Below, one piece after another: positions 1-8,905 of a stretch of DNA of 47,527 bases. The DNA comes from DAISJM01 sp036821485 (GTDB lineage Bacteria; Verrucomicrobiota; Kiritimatiellia; CAIQIC01; JAGNIJ01): assembly GCA_036821485.1 (NCBI GenBank), contig DAISJM010000027.1, positions 1 to 47,527 on the forward strand, given 5' to 3'. Each line of letters opens with the position of its first letter. The stretch's first letter is position 1. The notes under the pieces are model-generated. The model saw nothing but the letters and a program-made list of their open reading frames with translations, did not search any database and had not been told where the DNA came from. The translations under genes were made by a program, and so were the position numbers.

Positions 1-211
1 GCCAGCCATTGTTGGTCCGCTCTGGAATACAGTACAAGGTGCCGTTGGTCATGTATGAGTTGACCCAATCGTCCGATTGGTTCCACCGGCGAATCGCCAA
101 CCTTTCCGGTTCGGCCAGTGTGTAGATGCCTGACGGATAATCGGTCATGTTGTTAGTATACCCGGAACTGTATCCCGCGTTTGGCCGCCAGCCCCGGAAG
201 TTGTCCGCGCC
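1..211 (-). pseudogene. Truncated copy of the GH5 protein C-terminal region
   Basis: Read on the minus strand, this stretch encodes a peptide nearly identical to residues about 1149-1215 of the 1387-residue hydrolase at 1271-5434. Shared blocks include SSGYTNNMTDYPSGIY and LAIRRWNQSDDWVNSYM, with only scattered changes (for example VWRPNAEY becomes GWRPNAGY). Homology stops abruptly near 211. The open frame continues upstream to the SUMF1-gene stop at 279 but shows no ATG, GTG or TTG start and no resemblance to the hydrolase there. I therefore read it as the 5'-truncated tail of a duplicated gene, continuing past the window edge. It could instead be an expressed fusion downstream of the PEP-CTERM gene. 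What lies before base 1 cannot be seen. Confidence 0.6.
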
Positions 212-278
212 CTGATGTTTTTTCCGGGGGTGTGGGGGAACCTTTGCCGGGGAAATCGCACGGGGCGATCCGCCGCGT

Positions 279-1274
279 CTACATTCTTCGCCGCACCCAA
301 CTCCACGCACAACCCAGCAAGCCCAGGAACAGCAACGCGACGGTCGAAGGTTCGGGGATGATATAAGCCACACGGAAACCAAAACCATCGCCCTCCGTTG
401 TCGGGTCAGCCGGATCCTGGCCCGTTACGCTCAAAGCACTCGCATGGTCAAACAGCCCCCCCCCCCTGATGACCCGATAGTTCGACGGTTCAAAGGTTTC
501 CGTCCACTCCGCGACATTTCCCCCTATGTCATACACGCCGTACGCGCTACAGCCCGTTGTCTCCCCGATTTGCGTGAAGTACTCCCGCGATCCACCATCC
601 GGATTCCAGTACGGATCATCCCCAAAGTTCATCTCCCGTGGCGTGGCTCCATCCGTCGGCTCGGCTGGCACATCATCCGACCCGTTCGGGTACGTGCTGT
701 ACGTGTCCGTCTCCGGATCGTAGTACGCGGCCTTGTACCACTCGTCTTCCGTCGGCAACACCCACGTTGCCGTCGCTGTTCGGCTTAACGTGTATCCATC
801 CGCCAGCGTGTACGACCCCGTTTCCGTACTGCCCGCCCCCTGTCCGTTCGCCAGCCAGTTGCAGAATCGGCACGCATCGTAAAACGAGACCAAGCAAACC
901 GGGTTATTTTCTTTACCCTCTACCGCCGCGTATGTGTAGCTTCCATCCTCCCCGCTCCGGATGATAAAAGCGCCGCCGAAGGCTGTGCTCCCCATGTACT
1001 CGTTATATAGTCCATTCGGATCGCTCGCCGCCACGGCGTTCAGGAACTCTGTGTATTGCGCCACCGTCACTTCGTATGTGCTGATTTGGTAGTCGTAGTC
1101 CACCCCGCCAAGCCAGATATCGTCCACCGTCGTATCCGGATTTCCTTCCCACGCCAGATCATCCGCATTGCCAGCATTCCCTATCGTCGTCATCTGGATG
1201 ATGACGTCCGCCCGCAGTTCCATGGCCGCAAAGAGGCACAGGAGGCACACAACGCATCTGGAGATCGACTTCAT
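279..1274 (-). CDS. Secreted SUMF1/FGE-fold protein with PEP-CTERM sorting tail
   Basis: 331 residues. A signal peptide (about 1-22) is followed by a formylglycine-generating-enzyme-like (SUMF1) fold: ISTYEVTVAQYTEFLNAV near residue 65, LPTEDEWYKAAYYDP mid-protein, DIGGNVAEWTE, and RVIRGGG near the end. The C-terminus is a PEP-CTERM signal: IPEPS, a hydrophobic stretch, then WVRRRM. Exosortase would process and anchor it at the cell surface. The paired catalytic cysteines expected near the C-terminus of true FGE enzymes are absent, so it is probably a structural or binding relative, not a sulfatase activator. The start overlaps the stop of the upstream GH5 gene by 4 bp (ATGA, 1271-1274), implying translational coupling. 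An 11-G run in the coding strand (456-466) encodes RGGG. Confidence 0.9.
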   Translation of the reverse strand: MKSISRCVVCLLCLFAAMELRADVIIQMTTIGNAGNADDLAWEGNPDTTVDDIWLGGVDYDYQISTYEVTVAQYTEFLNAVAASDPNGLYNEYMGSTAFGGAFIIRSGEDGSYTYAAVEGKENNPVCLVSFYDACRFCNWLANGQGAGSTETGSYTLADGYTLSRTATATWVLPTEDEWYKAAYYDPETDTYSTYPNGSDDVPAEPTDGATPREMNFGDDPYWNPDGGSREYFTQIGETTGCSAYGVYDIGGNVAEWTETFEPSNYRVIRGGGLFDHASALSVTGQDPADPTTEGDGFGFRVAYIIPEPSTVALLFLGLLGCAWSWVRRRM

Positions 1275-4200
1275 TCCGAGGGCTCCGCAAACAGCGCGCG
1301 GCTACAGCTTCGCAATCCTTTCATCTGCACCGTGGCTGTTGTGGTGTTACTGGAGTTCAAGAATTCGTAGTGCGGATAGACCCCATGGGCGTAAATGTTC
1401 GTGAGTCCCGTCACCCCGTGGACGTTGCTGATGATCGCTTCCGTCCCGTAGTAGACCACCAACGTATCCGCACCCACTTGAAGCAATACGCCCTGTTCCT
1501 GCTGGAAAGACCGAACAACCGGGGAGGCCAAGGCAGTCCGAGTCCCGCCCGTGTTTTGTCGATAGGCGGTAAACTCGATATTACCGCCACTGCCCACCAT
1601 TTCCACGTATAGGGCCTGTTCCGCGTATTCGCCTTTGATCTCCCCCGGGAAATACTCAGGCAGGGCGCAAATCTTCGCAATCCCCTGACTGAAGTTTGTA
1701 TACGCGGCTCGAATCTCGACTACGTTGGTCGCGGTTAGGTTCATTCGTACGTCGTTCTGGTAGTCCCGCCTCGGATTCACACACTGCCAGCCGTTGGCTT
1801 TGCGTTCCGGAATGCAGTACAAGGTACCGTTGGTCATGTATGAGTTGACCCAATCGTCCGATTGGTTCCACCTTCGGATCGCCAACCGCTCTGGTTCTGC
1901 CAGCGCGTAGATGCCTGACGGGTAATCGGTCATGTTGTTAGTATACCCCGAACTGTATTCCGCGTTTGGCCGCCACACCTTCAGGTTGTCCACTTCGGCA
2001 AACACCGTTCCTCCCGATGCCTTGTCCTCAGCCTCCACCATGCACACCGCACCGCCCGTCCACTTCGTTTGTTGTCCGTGAAGCCCTGAATTCGTCACCC
2101 CATTATAGGCTACCAGCGCGGTCGTTGCATCCATGTATAGCCGGAGCGGCATTCCCGTCACAAAGGCCATTGTATTACTACACAGCAGGTTCCCATACGT
2201 GCCGGAAACCGAACCTGTTCTGGAGTAAAGGCAGAGAGAAATATTGGAACTTCCAACGCTCTGGTCGTAACTCAGGCGTGCAACGACGGAGGGGGCCGAT
2301 TCGGAGTAGATCAGATTCGTCACCGCATCCCGTGAGACCACTAATCGGATTTCGGCCTCCGGGCCGGTAACCGTGGACGCGGCATCGAATCGGACAACGT
2401 CCACCGAGAACCAGCAACCCGTGCTGTCCAGGGTCTCGAATCGGGCGTCCGCTTCTGTACGGCTCGCAAGACGGATCGCCGTCTTGCCCAATTCGACACG
2501 AAAACGCGCCCGACCATCGTTGATTATGAACTGATTTGTCGTCCCAGAGACCGCCACCGTCTTCCTCCAAGGCCAAGCATTCGCGTCGTTGAAGTTATAT
2601 CTTGTCGGCCCGTCAAACGTGTTGAGATAGAACTCCGTGCGCTCGCTCGCCGTGTTCGTCTCCTTGGCCGTGTTCTCCACCACCTCCGGTAGATACGGAT
2701 GCGCCGCGTAGTTCGCTCGCGTGTACTGCGCCAGCTTGTTCGACAGCACCGCGAATGAATCGCTCTTCACGTTCGGCTGAATGTTCGTGTTCACACTGCT
2801 GGAACTGCCGCCGATTCGATAGTCCAGCCCCCAACCCGACCACGGCCAACGTGTATCGTCGTACCCGAAATGCCGGAAGTTCCACTGCCCCCAATGAATC
2901 CCGTTTGCGTTGAATTGCCGGACGAAGTAGTCGATGTTCTGCGCGGTGATCGAACCGAACTCACCAATCAAGACTGGCGCCTGTTTCTCGGCCATGAACC
3001 GTGTGTACGTTTTGACGATTCGATCCGCAATCTCCTTCTGGGTGGCGAAGCTAACGTCGTACGTATCGTTCCACGGCCCCGAGTGGTCGTAGTGATGGAA
3101 CTCGTACACCACATTGGCCCAGCCTCGGCTTGATGGGGCGGGGCACGACCAAATATCGTTCCACATGTTCGTGTACATGAAGTTGCTCTCCATGAAGACC
3201 AGGTGGTTCGTGTCTTTTGCCCGGATGGCGGAATAAAGAGTGGAAGCCAACGGCAGGATGCTATTGGAGTAGGCTGTCTGATACGCCACAACCGTGTTCG
3301 TGGTCCGATACGGGTCCGGCTCATTGAAGAGATCGTACCCCGCGACCGTCTGGTTGGTCGAATACCGCTCCGCGATCTTCGCCCACAGATTCGAGGTCCG
3401 ATCCTTGTATACTTGACTCTTCCATACCCGATTGCGCAGTTCTTCCCCCAAGCCATTGTGATCTGAGTAGTTTTGTCCGCCGGGGGTTCCGTGCAGATCG
3501 AGGATGCACCACATCCGACGCTTCTGGCATTCGTCGAGAACCCAGTCGATCCGCGTCCAGCCGTTGCTCAGGTAATTGGTCCCCGTTTCGTCCTGCAAAA
3601 GGTTGTACAGGAACGGCAATCGGATGCAGTTGTAGCCCAGCGACTTGAGATTATCCAAGTCGTTGGTGGTCAGATAATTCTGACGGAATGTCTCCAATAA
3701 CTGCTGGGTGTTGTCTTCCCGATAGAACCGAACCCGGTAGACGTTCCCGATATCCCCCGATGAACTGCTCGCGACCAGATATACCGTCTGTGTTCCCGAG
3801 ATGTTGGTCGACAACGAAACCGTCTGTTCGCTCCAATCGCACCAGCCGCCGGTATCGGCAATCTTCAGGATGCCAATCGGCGGTACGTTCGTACTCCCCA
3901 CTTTGACTTGAAGTTGTGGATTCCCTGCCGATCCATCGCGGGCAATGATAACGGATAGACGATTGACTCCTCCTGTGCTGAAGTTCGTGGTGAAGCGAAT
4001 CCATGTACCGTTGCTGTAACTGCCGGAGAATACGGCTGAAGGGCCGTACCAACTCGACCCAAGGGACCCGCCATTGGTACCATCATTATATCGAGCAAGA
4101 CGAACCACGGAGCAGTCAACCCTCTCGCTCAAAGACTCTCTCAGAGTCGCTTCATCCATGTGATTGCTGCTGCCTGTGATTCCAAAGGCGTTCGTGAAAA

Positions 4201-5434
4201 TCTTAGGCTCGAAGCCAACCATCCACTGCTCAAAGGCCAGCCACCCGCCGATATTCACGGCTTTGAGCGTCACCGCCTCGCCCGATTCGTCCACAATCGA
4301 ACTGCCGCTTACACTGAGCATGTCCGGCGGCGGAACCGAGTACTTGTCCAGCGGGTTGGTGCCCGCGGCTACCTCGTCGCCGTCGGAGACCCCATCCCCG
4401 TCCGTGTCCGGCTGGCTCGGATCGGTGTGATGCATGAACAGCTCCCGCGCGTCCGCTAGACCATCTTCATCCGTGTCCTGTTCTCCATTCCCCGCCGCGT
4501 AGAACCGGCTCTCCAGCGCATACGCGTTCGTGTCCGCCCACAGGAAGACATTTGTACCTGCATCCACCCGCCCGGTCACTGCCAGCACCCACGGCGCTGA
4601 CGCCATCCCGTTGAACCAGTTGTTGCTCGATGCGTCGAACTGGTACACCTCTACCAAGTTCGTAAATCCCCAAGGCACGTGCACGGTGATCTCCGGCCAG
4701 TTCGTCGCCCCCTCCGCCGAACCCCGAATCGCGATCCACAGGCTGTTGCTCCACTCTTCCGTGTACTGCATCATCAGCAGCCCGCCGCCTTCTTCCTCAG
4801 AGAAGAACTGCAGTTCCGCGGCTGCTGCTTCCACCTGGGCCTGGGCGTAGAGGTAGGGCTCCACATCGTCCACGGCGATCAGTTTGACCCGGATCTCGAT
4901 CCGGGCCGGGTCGTACAGGCTCTCCATCCATGCCAACCAGGCTGAGCTGGCGTACTCCGACAGCACTTCCGGGTGCATCCACTTCAAATCAGCGTAGGGG
5001 TCGTAGTCTTCCACGGCGGGGAGGGCATAGACTTCTTCGCCCTCGGCGTTCAGGAAGAGCGTATCCCGGGAAAGGAAGTCCTCGGCAAGGATCACCGGGT
5101 AGACCGGGACGCTGTTTTCGTATTCGGCCACGAGGCCCTTCACGAAGTCATCGGGAAACGCCTGCGGGTCGAAGGGGATGACTTCGGGGCAGGACGGCTG
5201 GGTCAGGATGAACTCGGGATCGGGCGGGAGGATGGGGATATAGTCTTCCCGCTGGGAGAGGTAGAAGTCCTGCAAATCGTAGATATCCGAGACTTGGGAG
5301 GCGAGGAAGGCTTTGTAAACATTGGGGTCGACTGCTGTTTCGCTGTCCTGGTTGGAGAACCCGATCCGAGCCACCCACCACCCCGCAGCGCACACCAACA
5401 ACAACGCGATTCGGCCCCTCACCCCTTGGTTCAT
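1271..5434 (-). CDS. Large secreted GH5-type glycoside hydrolase with CBM6-like insertion
   Basis: 1387 residues with an N-terminal signal/anchor (RIALLLVCAAGWWVARIGF). Residues about 30-320 are of unknown function. Calcium-binding type-3 repeats (DTDEDGLADARE, DTDGDGVSDGDE) fill about 319-365. A GH5 (cellulase-family) barrel begins at about 388 (VTLKAVNIGGWLAFEQW) and is interrupted at about 440-575 by a beta-sandwich resembling CBM6 (GWCDWSEQTVSLSTNISG). It resumes with LKSLGYNCIRLPF. The expected acid/base Glu is in YDLFNEPD (E705) and the nucleophile Glu in VLIGEFGS (E825), so catalysis is likely retained. Residues about 940-1155 look like a jelly-roll domain; the rest is unknown. Substrate is probably a beta-glucan or mannan, not determinable from sequence. 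A purine-rich AAGGGGG precedes the ATG. It is the first gene of a coupled pair with the SUMF1-like gene. Confidence 0.88.
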   Translation of the reverse strand: MNQGVRGRIALLLVCAAGWWVARIGFSNQDSETAVDPNVYKAFLASQVSDIYDLQDFYLSQREDYIPILPPDPEFILTQPSCPEVIPFDPQAFPDDFVKGLVAEYENSVPVYPVILAEDFLSRDTLFLNAEGEEVYALPAVEDYDPYADLKWMHPEVLSEYASSAWLAWMESLYDPARIEIRVKLIAVDDVEPYLYAQAQVEAAAAELQFFSEEEGGGLLMMQYTEEWSNSLWIAIRGSAEGATNWPEITVHVPWGFTNLVEVYQFDASSNNWFNGMASAPWVLAVTGRVDAGTNVFLWADTNAYALESRFYAAGNGEQDTDEDGLADARELFMHHTDPSQPDTDGDGVSDGDEVAAGTNPLDKYSVPPPDMLSVSGSSIVDESGEAVTLKAVNIGGWLAFEQWMVGFEPKIFTNAFGITGSSNHMDEATLRESLSERVDCSVVRLARYNDGTNGGSLGSSWYGPSAVFSGSYSNGTWIRFTTNFSTGGVNRLSVIIARDGSAGNPQLQVKVGSTNVPPIGILKIADTGGWCDWSEQTVSLSTNISGTQTVYLVASSSSGDIGNVYRVRFYREDNTQQLLETFRQNYLTTNDLDNLKSLGYNCIRLPFLYNLLQDETGTNYLSNGWTRIDWVLDECQKRRMWCILDLHGTPGGQNYSDHNGLGEELRNRVWKSQVYKDRTSNLWAKIAERYSTNQTVAGYDLFNEPDPYRTTNTVVAYQTAYSNSILPLASTLYSAIRAKDTNHLVFMESNFMYTNMWNDIWSCPAPSSRGWANVVYEFHHYDHSGPWNDTYDVSFATQKEIADRIVKTYTRFMAEKQAPVLIGEFGSITAQNIDYFVRQFNANGIHWGQWNFRHFGYDDTRWPWSGWGLDYRIGGSSSSVNTNIQPNVKSDSFAVLSNKLAQYTRANYAAHPYLPEVVENTAKETNTASERTEFYLNTFDGPTRYNFNDANAWPWRKTVAVSGTTNQFIINDGRARFRVELGKTAIRLASRTEADARFETLDSTGCWFSVDVVRFDAASTVTGPEAEIRLVVSRDAVTNLIYSESAPSVVARLSYDQSVGSSNISLCLYSRTGSVSGTYGNLLCSNTMAFVTGMPLRLYMDATTALVAYNGVTNSGLHGQQTKWTGGAVCMVEAEDKASGGTVFAEVDNLKVWRPNAEYSSGYTNNMTDYPSGIYALAEPERLAIRRWNQSDDWVNSYMTNGTLYCIPERKANGWQCVNPRRDYQNDVRMNLTATNVVEIRAAYTNFSQGIAKICALPEYFPGEIKGEYAEQALYVEMVGSGGNIEFTAYRQNTGGTRTALASPVVRSFQQEQGVLLQVGADTLVVYYGTEAIISNVHGVTGLTNIYAHGVYPHYEFLNSSNTTTATVQMKGLRSCSRALFAEPSE

Positions 5435-5664
5435 CGCCCACCCCCTTCTTGTTCGGCCCTGAACCCTTGGCCGGAAGTCGTGCCCAAAGAAAGGGGCGCG
5501 AACTCATGCCAGCGCCAGAGAACCGTCCCCACCCTTGCCACAAAACCCTGAGCCGTGACCAGAATAATCTGCTATGGGGGGGGCGTTTCTTTTTTTCTTT
5601 CTTGCTCGGTGCGTCTGCGCCCTGTTTCCATAGCGCATGCCGCGCCATGTGGTGCGTGCGAAAC
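5435..5664. other. Divergent intergenic region between the GH5 gene and the DUF2079-like gene
   Basis: About 230 bases separate two divergently transcribed genes, so promoters for both are expected here. Visible features are a G8 tract near 5575 followed by a pyrimidine-rich stretch (GTTTCTTTTTTTC). A reading frame stays open from 5449 into the downstream membrane protein, but the extra N-terminal residues look non-natural (proline/arginine-rich before a clean signal-anchor). I see no convincing -35/-10 pair. Confidence 0.4.
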
Positions 5665-7080
5665 ATGAACGAAAGCTTCAAACCGGCGCGCGGGTGTGTG
5701 GCGTGGTGCCTTTACATCATCGCTTTGTGCCTTTGGTTTATCCCGCCCCGAATCCTCGCGCACCTCGGATTTCAGACGAACGATTATGACTTCGGCATCT
5801 ACGTCAACCTAGTCGATAACCTGGCCGCGGGACACGGCTTTCATTCGTCCGTTCTCGGGCTCAACCATCTCGGCGAGCACTTCAGCCCGATCGTGGCGAT
5901 CTTCATCCCGGCGGCGTGGTGCGGTGTCACGCCATGGGCTCTGCTGATTGCGCAGGGACTGTGCGCGGTGATCACGATCGCGTTGCTGACGATGTATGCG
6001 CAAGTGGAATTGGCCGCGTTGCCGGAGCGCTCGCGTCGTGTCGGCCTGTGCGTGTTGATCGGCCTCTTCCTCTTCTATCGTCCGTTCATTGCCGCGTGGG
6101 ATTTTCAGTTTCAGCCCATGGTGCTTGGCATGCCGCTGGTGGCGGCGGCGCTGGTGGCGATGCAGCGAAACCGGTGGCGTTGGCTCTGGATACTCGTGCC
6201 GCTTCTTCTGATGACGCGCGAATCGGCCGGGCTTTCACTGCTGGGGTTGGCAATCGTGGCCGGACTTCGATACCGGCGGCCGCGCATGGCGTTGACCCTT
6301 GTCGTCGCGGGGATCGTGGTGCCGCTGGTGGTGATCGGCTGGGTGATGCCGCACTTCCGCGTGGGGGAATGGGTGGGGCATGCGGAGCGGGTGGGGCCGC
6401 TGGTGGATCTTCCGGGCAAAGGGTTGTACTTGGCCAGACTACTGGGTCCGCTTGGACTGTTTCCGCTCGGCGGGTGGGTGGAGGCGTTGGCTGCGTTGCC
6501 GGGGATGTTGCTGAATATGGCGGTCGGCTTTGGCAAGCAATACAGCGCCGACAAGCACTACGATGCGCAGCTTGCGGTGTTCTTGATGGCCGCGGCGGTT
6601 CAGGGTTTCCAAGGGTTGGAAAAAAAGCGGGCCGATTTTCCAAGGGTTGGAAAAATCGCGCTGGCGGCGGCGCTGGCCGTCGCGCTCCTCTCGCAGATTC
6701 AGTGGCAGTCCTCGCACCCGATCCGCCGTTACATTAAATACTGGCCGACGTCGGAGAACGCGGCGATTCGGCGCGCGCTTGTGCCGCTGGCGCAGCTGCC
6801 GGAGAGCTACACGCTCAGCGCCGATCCCGCGTTGGGGCCACACGTCTGCGAACGGCTTGGCTATCGGACGCTTTTTGGAGGGCTCGATGCGGCGCAGCTT
6901 GTGCCGGGGCAGTTGATCGTGGTGCGGCGCGACGATACGGGTGTTGCGCGGCTTTTGGCTGCGGGGAAGGTTTCGATGGTCGCGCAAACCTCCGAGCTGT
7001 GGCTTGTCGCCGAGACGAATCTCACGGACGCGGTATCACTCCGCGAGGTGCTGACCCGTGACGGTTGGAGTAATCCTTAA
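5665..7080 (+). CDS. DUF2079-family multi-pass membrane protein
   Basis: 471 residues from the ATG at 5665, chosen because it leaves a short positively charged tail before the first membrane segment (GCVAWCLYIIALCLWF). An in-frame ATG at 5647 is the alternative, and no clear ribosome-binding site decides. The N-terminal third has the DUF2079 pattern: NDYDFGIYVN, then NHLGEHFSPI, then LLIAQGL in the first periplasmic loop. Many membrane segments follow, with a soluble C-terminal tail (about 340-471). Family members resemble GT39/GT-C glycosyltransferases, and the surrounding glycan genes fit that. Residues about 314-331 (GFQGLEKKRADFPRVGK) do not look like native membrane-protein sequence: they are encoded by two copies of the palindrome TTCCAAGGGTTGGAA. 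The gene is convergent with the zinc-ribbon gene, overlapping it by 4 bp at the stops. Confidence 0.8.
   Translation: MNESFKPARGCVAWCLYIIALCLWFIPPRILAHLGFQTNDYDFGIYVNLVDNLAAGHGFHSSVLGLNHLGEHFSPIVAIFIPAAWCGVTPWALLIAQGLCAVITIALLTMYAQVELAALPERSRRVGLCVLIGLFLFYRPFIAAWDFQFQPMVLGMPLVAAALVAMQRNRWRWLWILVPLLLMTRESAGLSLLGLAIVAGLRYRRPRMALTLVVAGIVVPLVVIGWVMPHFRVGEWVGHAERVGPLVDLPGKGLYLARLLGPLGLFPLGGWVEALAALPGMLLNMAVGFGKQYSADKHYDAQLAVFLMAAAVQGFQGLEKKRADFPRVGKIALAAALAVALLSQIQWQSSHPIRRYIKYWPTSENAAIRRALVPLAQLPESYTLSADPALGPHVCERLGYRTLFGGLDAAQLVPGQLIVVRRDDTGVARLLAAGKVSMVAQTSELWLVAETNLTDAVSLREVLTRDGWSNP
6606..6654. repeat. Two palindromes (TTCCAAGGGTTGGAA) inserted in a coding region
   Basis: Two near-identical palindromes lie 13 bases apart: TTTCCAAGGGTTGGAAA at 6606-6622 and TTTTCCAAGGGTTGGAAAA at 6636-6654. 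Each pairs around a GGG centre. They are read in different frames (FQGLEKK and FPRVGK) and together keep the host gene open. The spacer AAAAGCGGGCCGA shows no symmetry. Their identity at base level but not protein level marks them as DNA-level repeats. Confidence 0.85.
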
Positions 7081-7556
7081 GACAGGTCCGGCACGATCAC
7101 CCGCTCGTTGCATTCCGGGCACCGGATGACGAGTCCTGCGTGTCGTTTCTTGAAGCTGATCGGCTTGCCGCATTCCGTGCATCCGAAATTGATGGTGTCG
7201 CCATCCACCCTGGGCGCTGTCGAATCTGTTGCGGGAAGGGCGGCCTGCGTGGCGGCATCGGTCGTGGCGGCGGGAGTACCGGGGACGGGCGGCGCGGCGA
7301 CGGGCACGGGCTTGAGCGCGGCGATGAGCGAGAAGGTGTCGAAGACGTACCAGACCAGGCAGAGTATGACGAAGACCGGCTGCGAAAGGGGGATGCCGAA
7401 AAACATGATCTGATTATGCGAGCCGTAGACAGCGAGGCCCCAGAGAAAGATGCCGGTGGTGATCAGGAATCCCATGATGGCGCCCGCGACGCGCGAGGCC
7501 TTTGCAACCCAGCTCTGGACGATAATCGCGACAATGATGACAGGATTGAAGATCAC
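7077..7556 (-). CDS. Small membrane protein with C-terminal zinc ribbon
   Basis: 159 residues from a GTG at 7554-7556. This start is supported by a textbook AGGAGG six bases upstream; the in-frame ATG at 7589 lacks one. Two or three hydrophobic segments (IIVAIIVQSWV, GAIMGFLITTGIFLWGLAVYG, PVFVILCLVWYVFDTFSLIAAL) are followed by a low-complexity Pro/Ala/Thr linker. The final 35 residues form a zinc ribbon with two CxxC pairs (CTEC and CPEC). Such ribbons fused to short membrane domains are common in PVC genomes, with no assigned function. It is the only minus-strand gene between two glycan genes and overlaps the convergent gene by 4 bp. Function unknown. Confidence 0.8.
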   Translation of the reverse strand: MIFNPVIIVAIIVQSWVAKASRVAGAIMGFLITTGIFLWGLAVYGSHNQIMFFGIPLSQPVFVILCLVWYVFDTFSLIAALKPVPVAAPPVPGTPAATTDAATQAALPATDSTAPRVDGDTINFGCTECGKPISFKKRHAGLVIRCPECNERVIVPDLS

Positions 7557-7721
7557 CGCACGCCTCCTTGTGTCATGAATGATCCGCAAATCAGCTACGC
7601 CTCAAGATGATACCCGAAACAATCTGTCTGTGAAGTCCGTGACGGCAATATCCTTAAGTCTTGTTTTCACTGGGTCTTTTCGGCACCTTCGGCGGCGGAG
7701 AAAGCGGGCAAAGCTGAATCC

Positions 7722-8903
7722 ATGAAGCGAATTTGTGTCATAGGTAACTTTTCGGGCAGAAACGCGGGTGATGCCGCCATTTTAGGCGGATTGCTCGAGG
7801 ATGTGTCGCGCCTGTACCCGGATGCCGAGTTTGATGTGCCGACGATCAACCCCGGTTTCGTGGCGCGGCAATATGCCGGGTATCGGGTTCGCCCCGTGCC
7901 GATGCTGCCCTGGAATCTGAGCGTGAAGATCCTCGGCTTGCCGATTTTTCGGTCGGTTCTGCGGTCCGACCTGGTCCTCGTGACCGACGCGATTCTCTTC
8001 GATCTGCACCTGTTCAACCCGCTCTTCAATTACCTGTCGACGATGGCGCTGGTGCTGCCGCTGGCGAGACGCCGGGGCATTCCGGTGGTGCTCTACAACG
8101 TGAGTCTTGGTCCGGTTTCCACGAAGGCGGGCATCGGCTGCCTGCGACGCGTGCTCGACGCGTCGAGCAAGGTGATCGTGCGCGACACGGAATCGATCGA
8201 GATGTTGAAGCGGGTCGGGTTGGAGCGCGCTGATCTTCGCATCGCCGCGGATTGCGCGCTCAACACGGTGCCGTCGGACGACGCGCGCGTCGCACAGATC
8301 ATCCGCGAGCGGGACCTGGTGTTCGACGAGCAGGGCGTGGTGACGTTCAACGTGAACAGCTATGTGGACGTCTTTGTGCGCGGACAGAAGAAGGGGATAG
8401 GGCTCGATGAATTCGTGCCGCTGATGGCGGAAGCGTTCGACCGCACGATTGAGTCATTGAACATTCGTCCGCTCATGGTGGTCACACAGCCCATGGATTT
8501 CACCATTACGAATGCGGTCATGTCGCGGATGCGCCAAAGGGAAAAGATCCGGACGGTGGCGAATCCGGAGTATTCGTATCGTGACCTAACGGCGTTGTTC
8601 GCGAAGGCCGAGATGCACATCGGGATGCGGACGCACTCGCTGATCCTTGCGACGTCGGTCGGCACGCCGGTGGTCGGGATCATCGCGACGCCGAAGAATC
8701 GCGGTTACATGAAGTCGATCCGGCAGGACGAGCGGATGGTGGAGTTCAAGGACCTGACGGCGGATTACCTGGCGGAGATGATCCGGAAGACGTGGGCGAA
8801 CCGAAAAGCGATTCGCGAGGAACTGCTGCCGATCGTGGCGGAAGAGAAGCGCAAGGCCCGCGAGAGCGCGGCTGAGCTGGCGCCGTTTTTGAAGGGAACC
8901 TGA
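7722..8903 (+). CDS. Polysaccharide pyruvyl transferase family protein
   Basis: 393 residues. The N-terminus (MKRICVIGNFSGRNAGDAAI) is the typical first strand and glycine loop of the polysaccharide pyruvyl transferase (CsaB/WcaK) family. The C-terminal half carries the diagnostic stretch HIGMRTHSLILATSVGTPVVGI. Family members transfer pyruvate from phosphoenolpyruvate onto a sugar, making a ketal that gives surface glycans negative charge. Cytoplasmic; no signal peptide or membrane segment. First gene of a plus-strand run; the next start is 2 bases after its stop. Acceptor sugar unknown. Confidence 0.88.
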   Translation: MKRICVIGNFSGRNAGDAAILGGLLEDVSRLYPDAEFDVPTINPGFVARQYAGYRVRPVPMLPWNLSVKILGLPIFRSVLRSDLVLVTDAILFDLHLFNPLFNYLSTMALVLPLARRRGIPVVLYNVSLGPVSTKAGIGCLRRVLDASSKVIVRDTESIEMLKRVGLERADLRIAADCALNTVPSDDARVAQIIRERDLVFDEQGVVTFNVNSYVDVFVRGQKKGIGLDEFVPLMAEAFDRTIESLNIRPLMVVTQPMDFTITNAVMSRMRQREKIRTVANPEYSYRDLTALFAKAEMHIGMRTHSLILATSVGTPVVGIIATPKNRGYMKSIRQDERMVEFKDLTADYLAEMIRKTWANRKAIREELLPIVAEEKRKARESAAELAPFLKGT

Positions 8904-8905
8904 GC

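Noticed and set aside
279..1274. SUMF1-like protein as a true formylglycine-generating enzyme
   Set aside because: The C-terminal catalytic cysteine pair is absent and no sulfatase gene is near.
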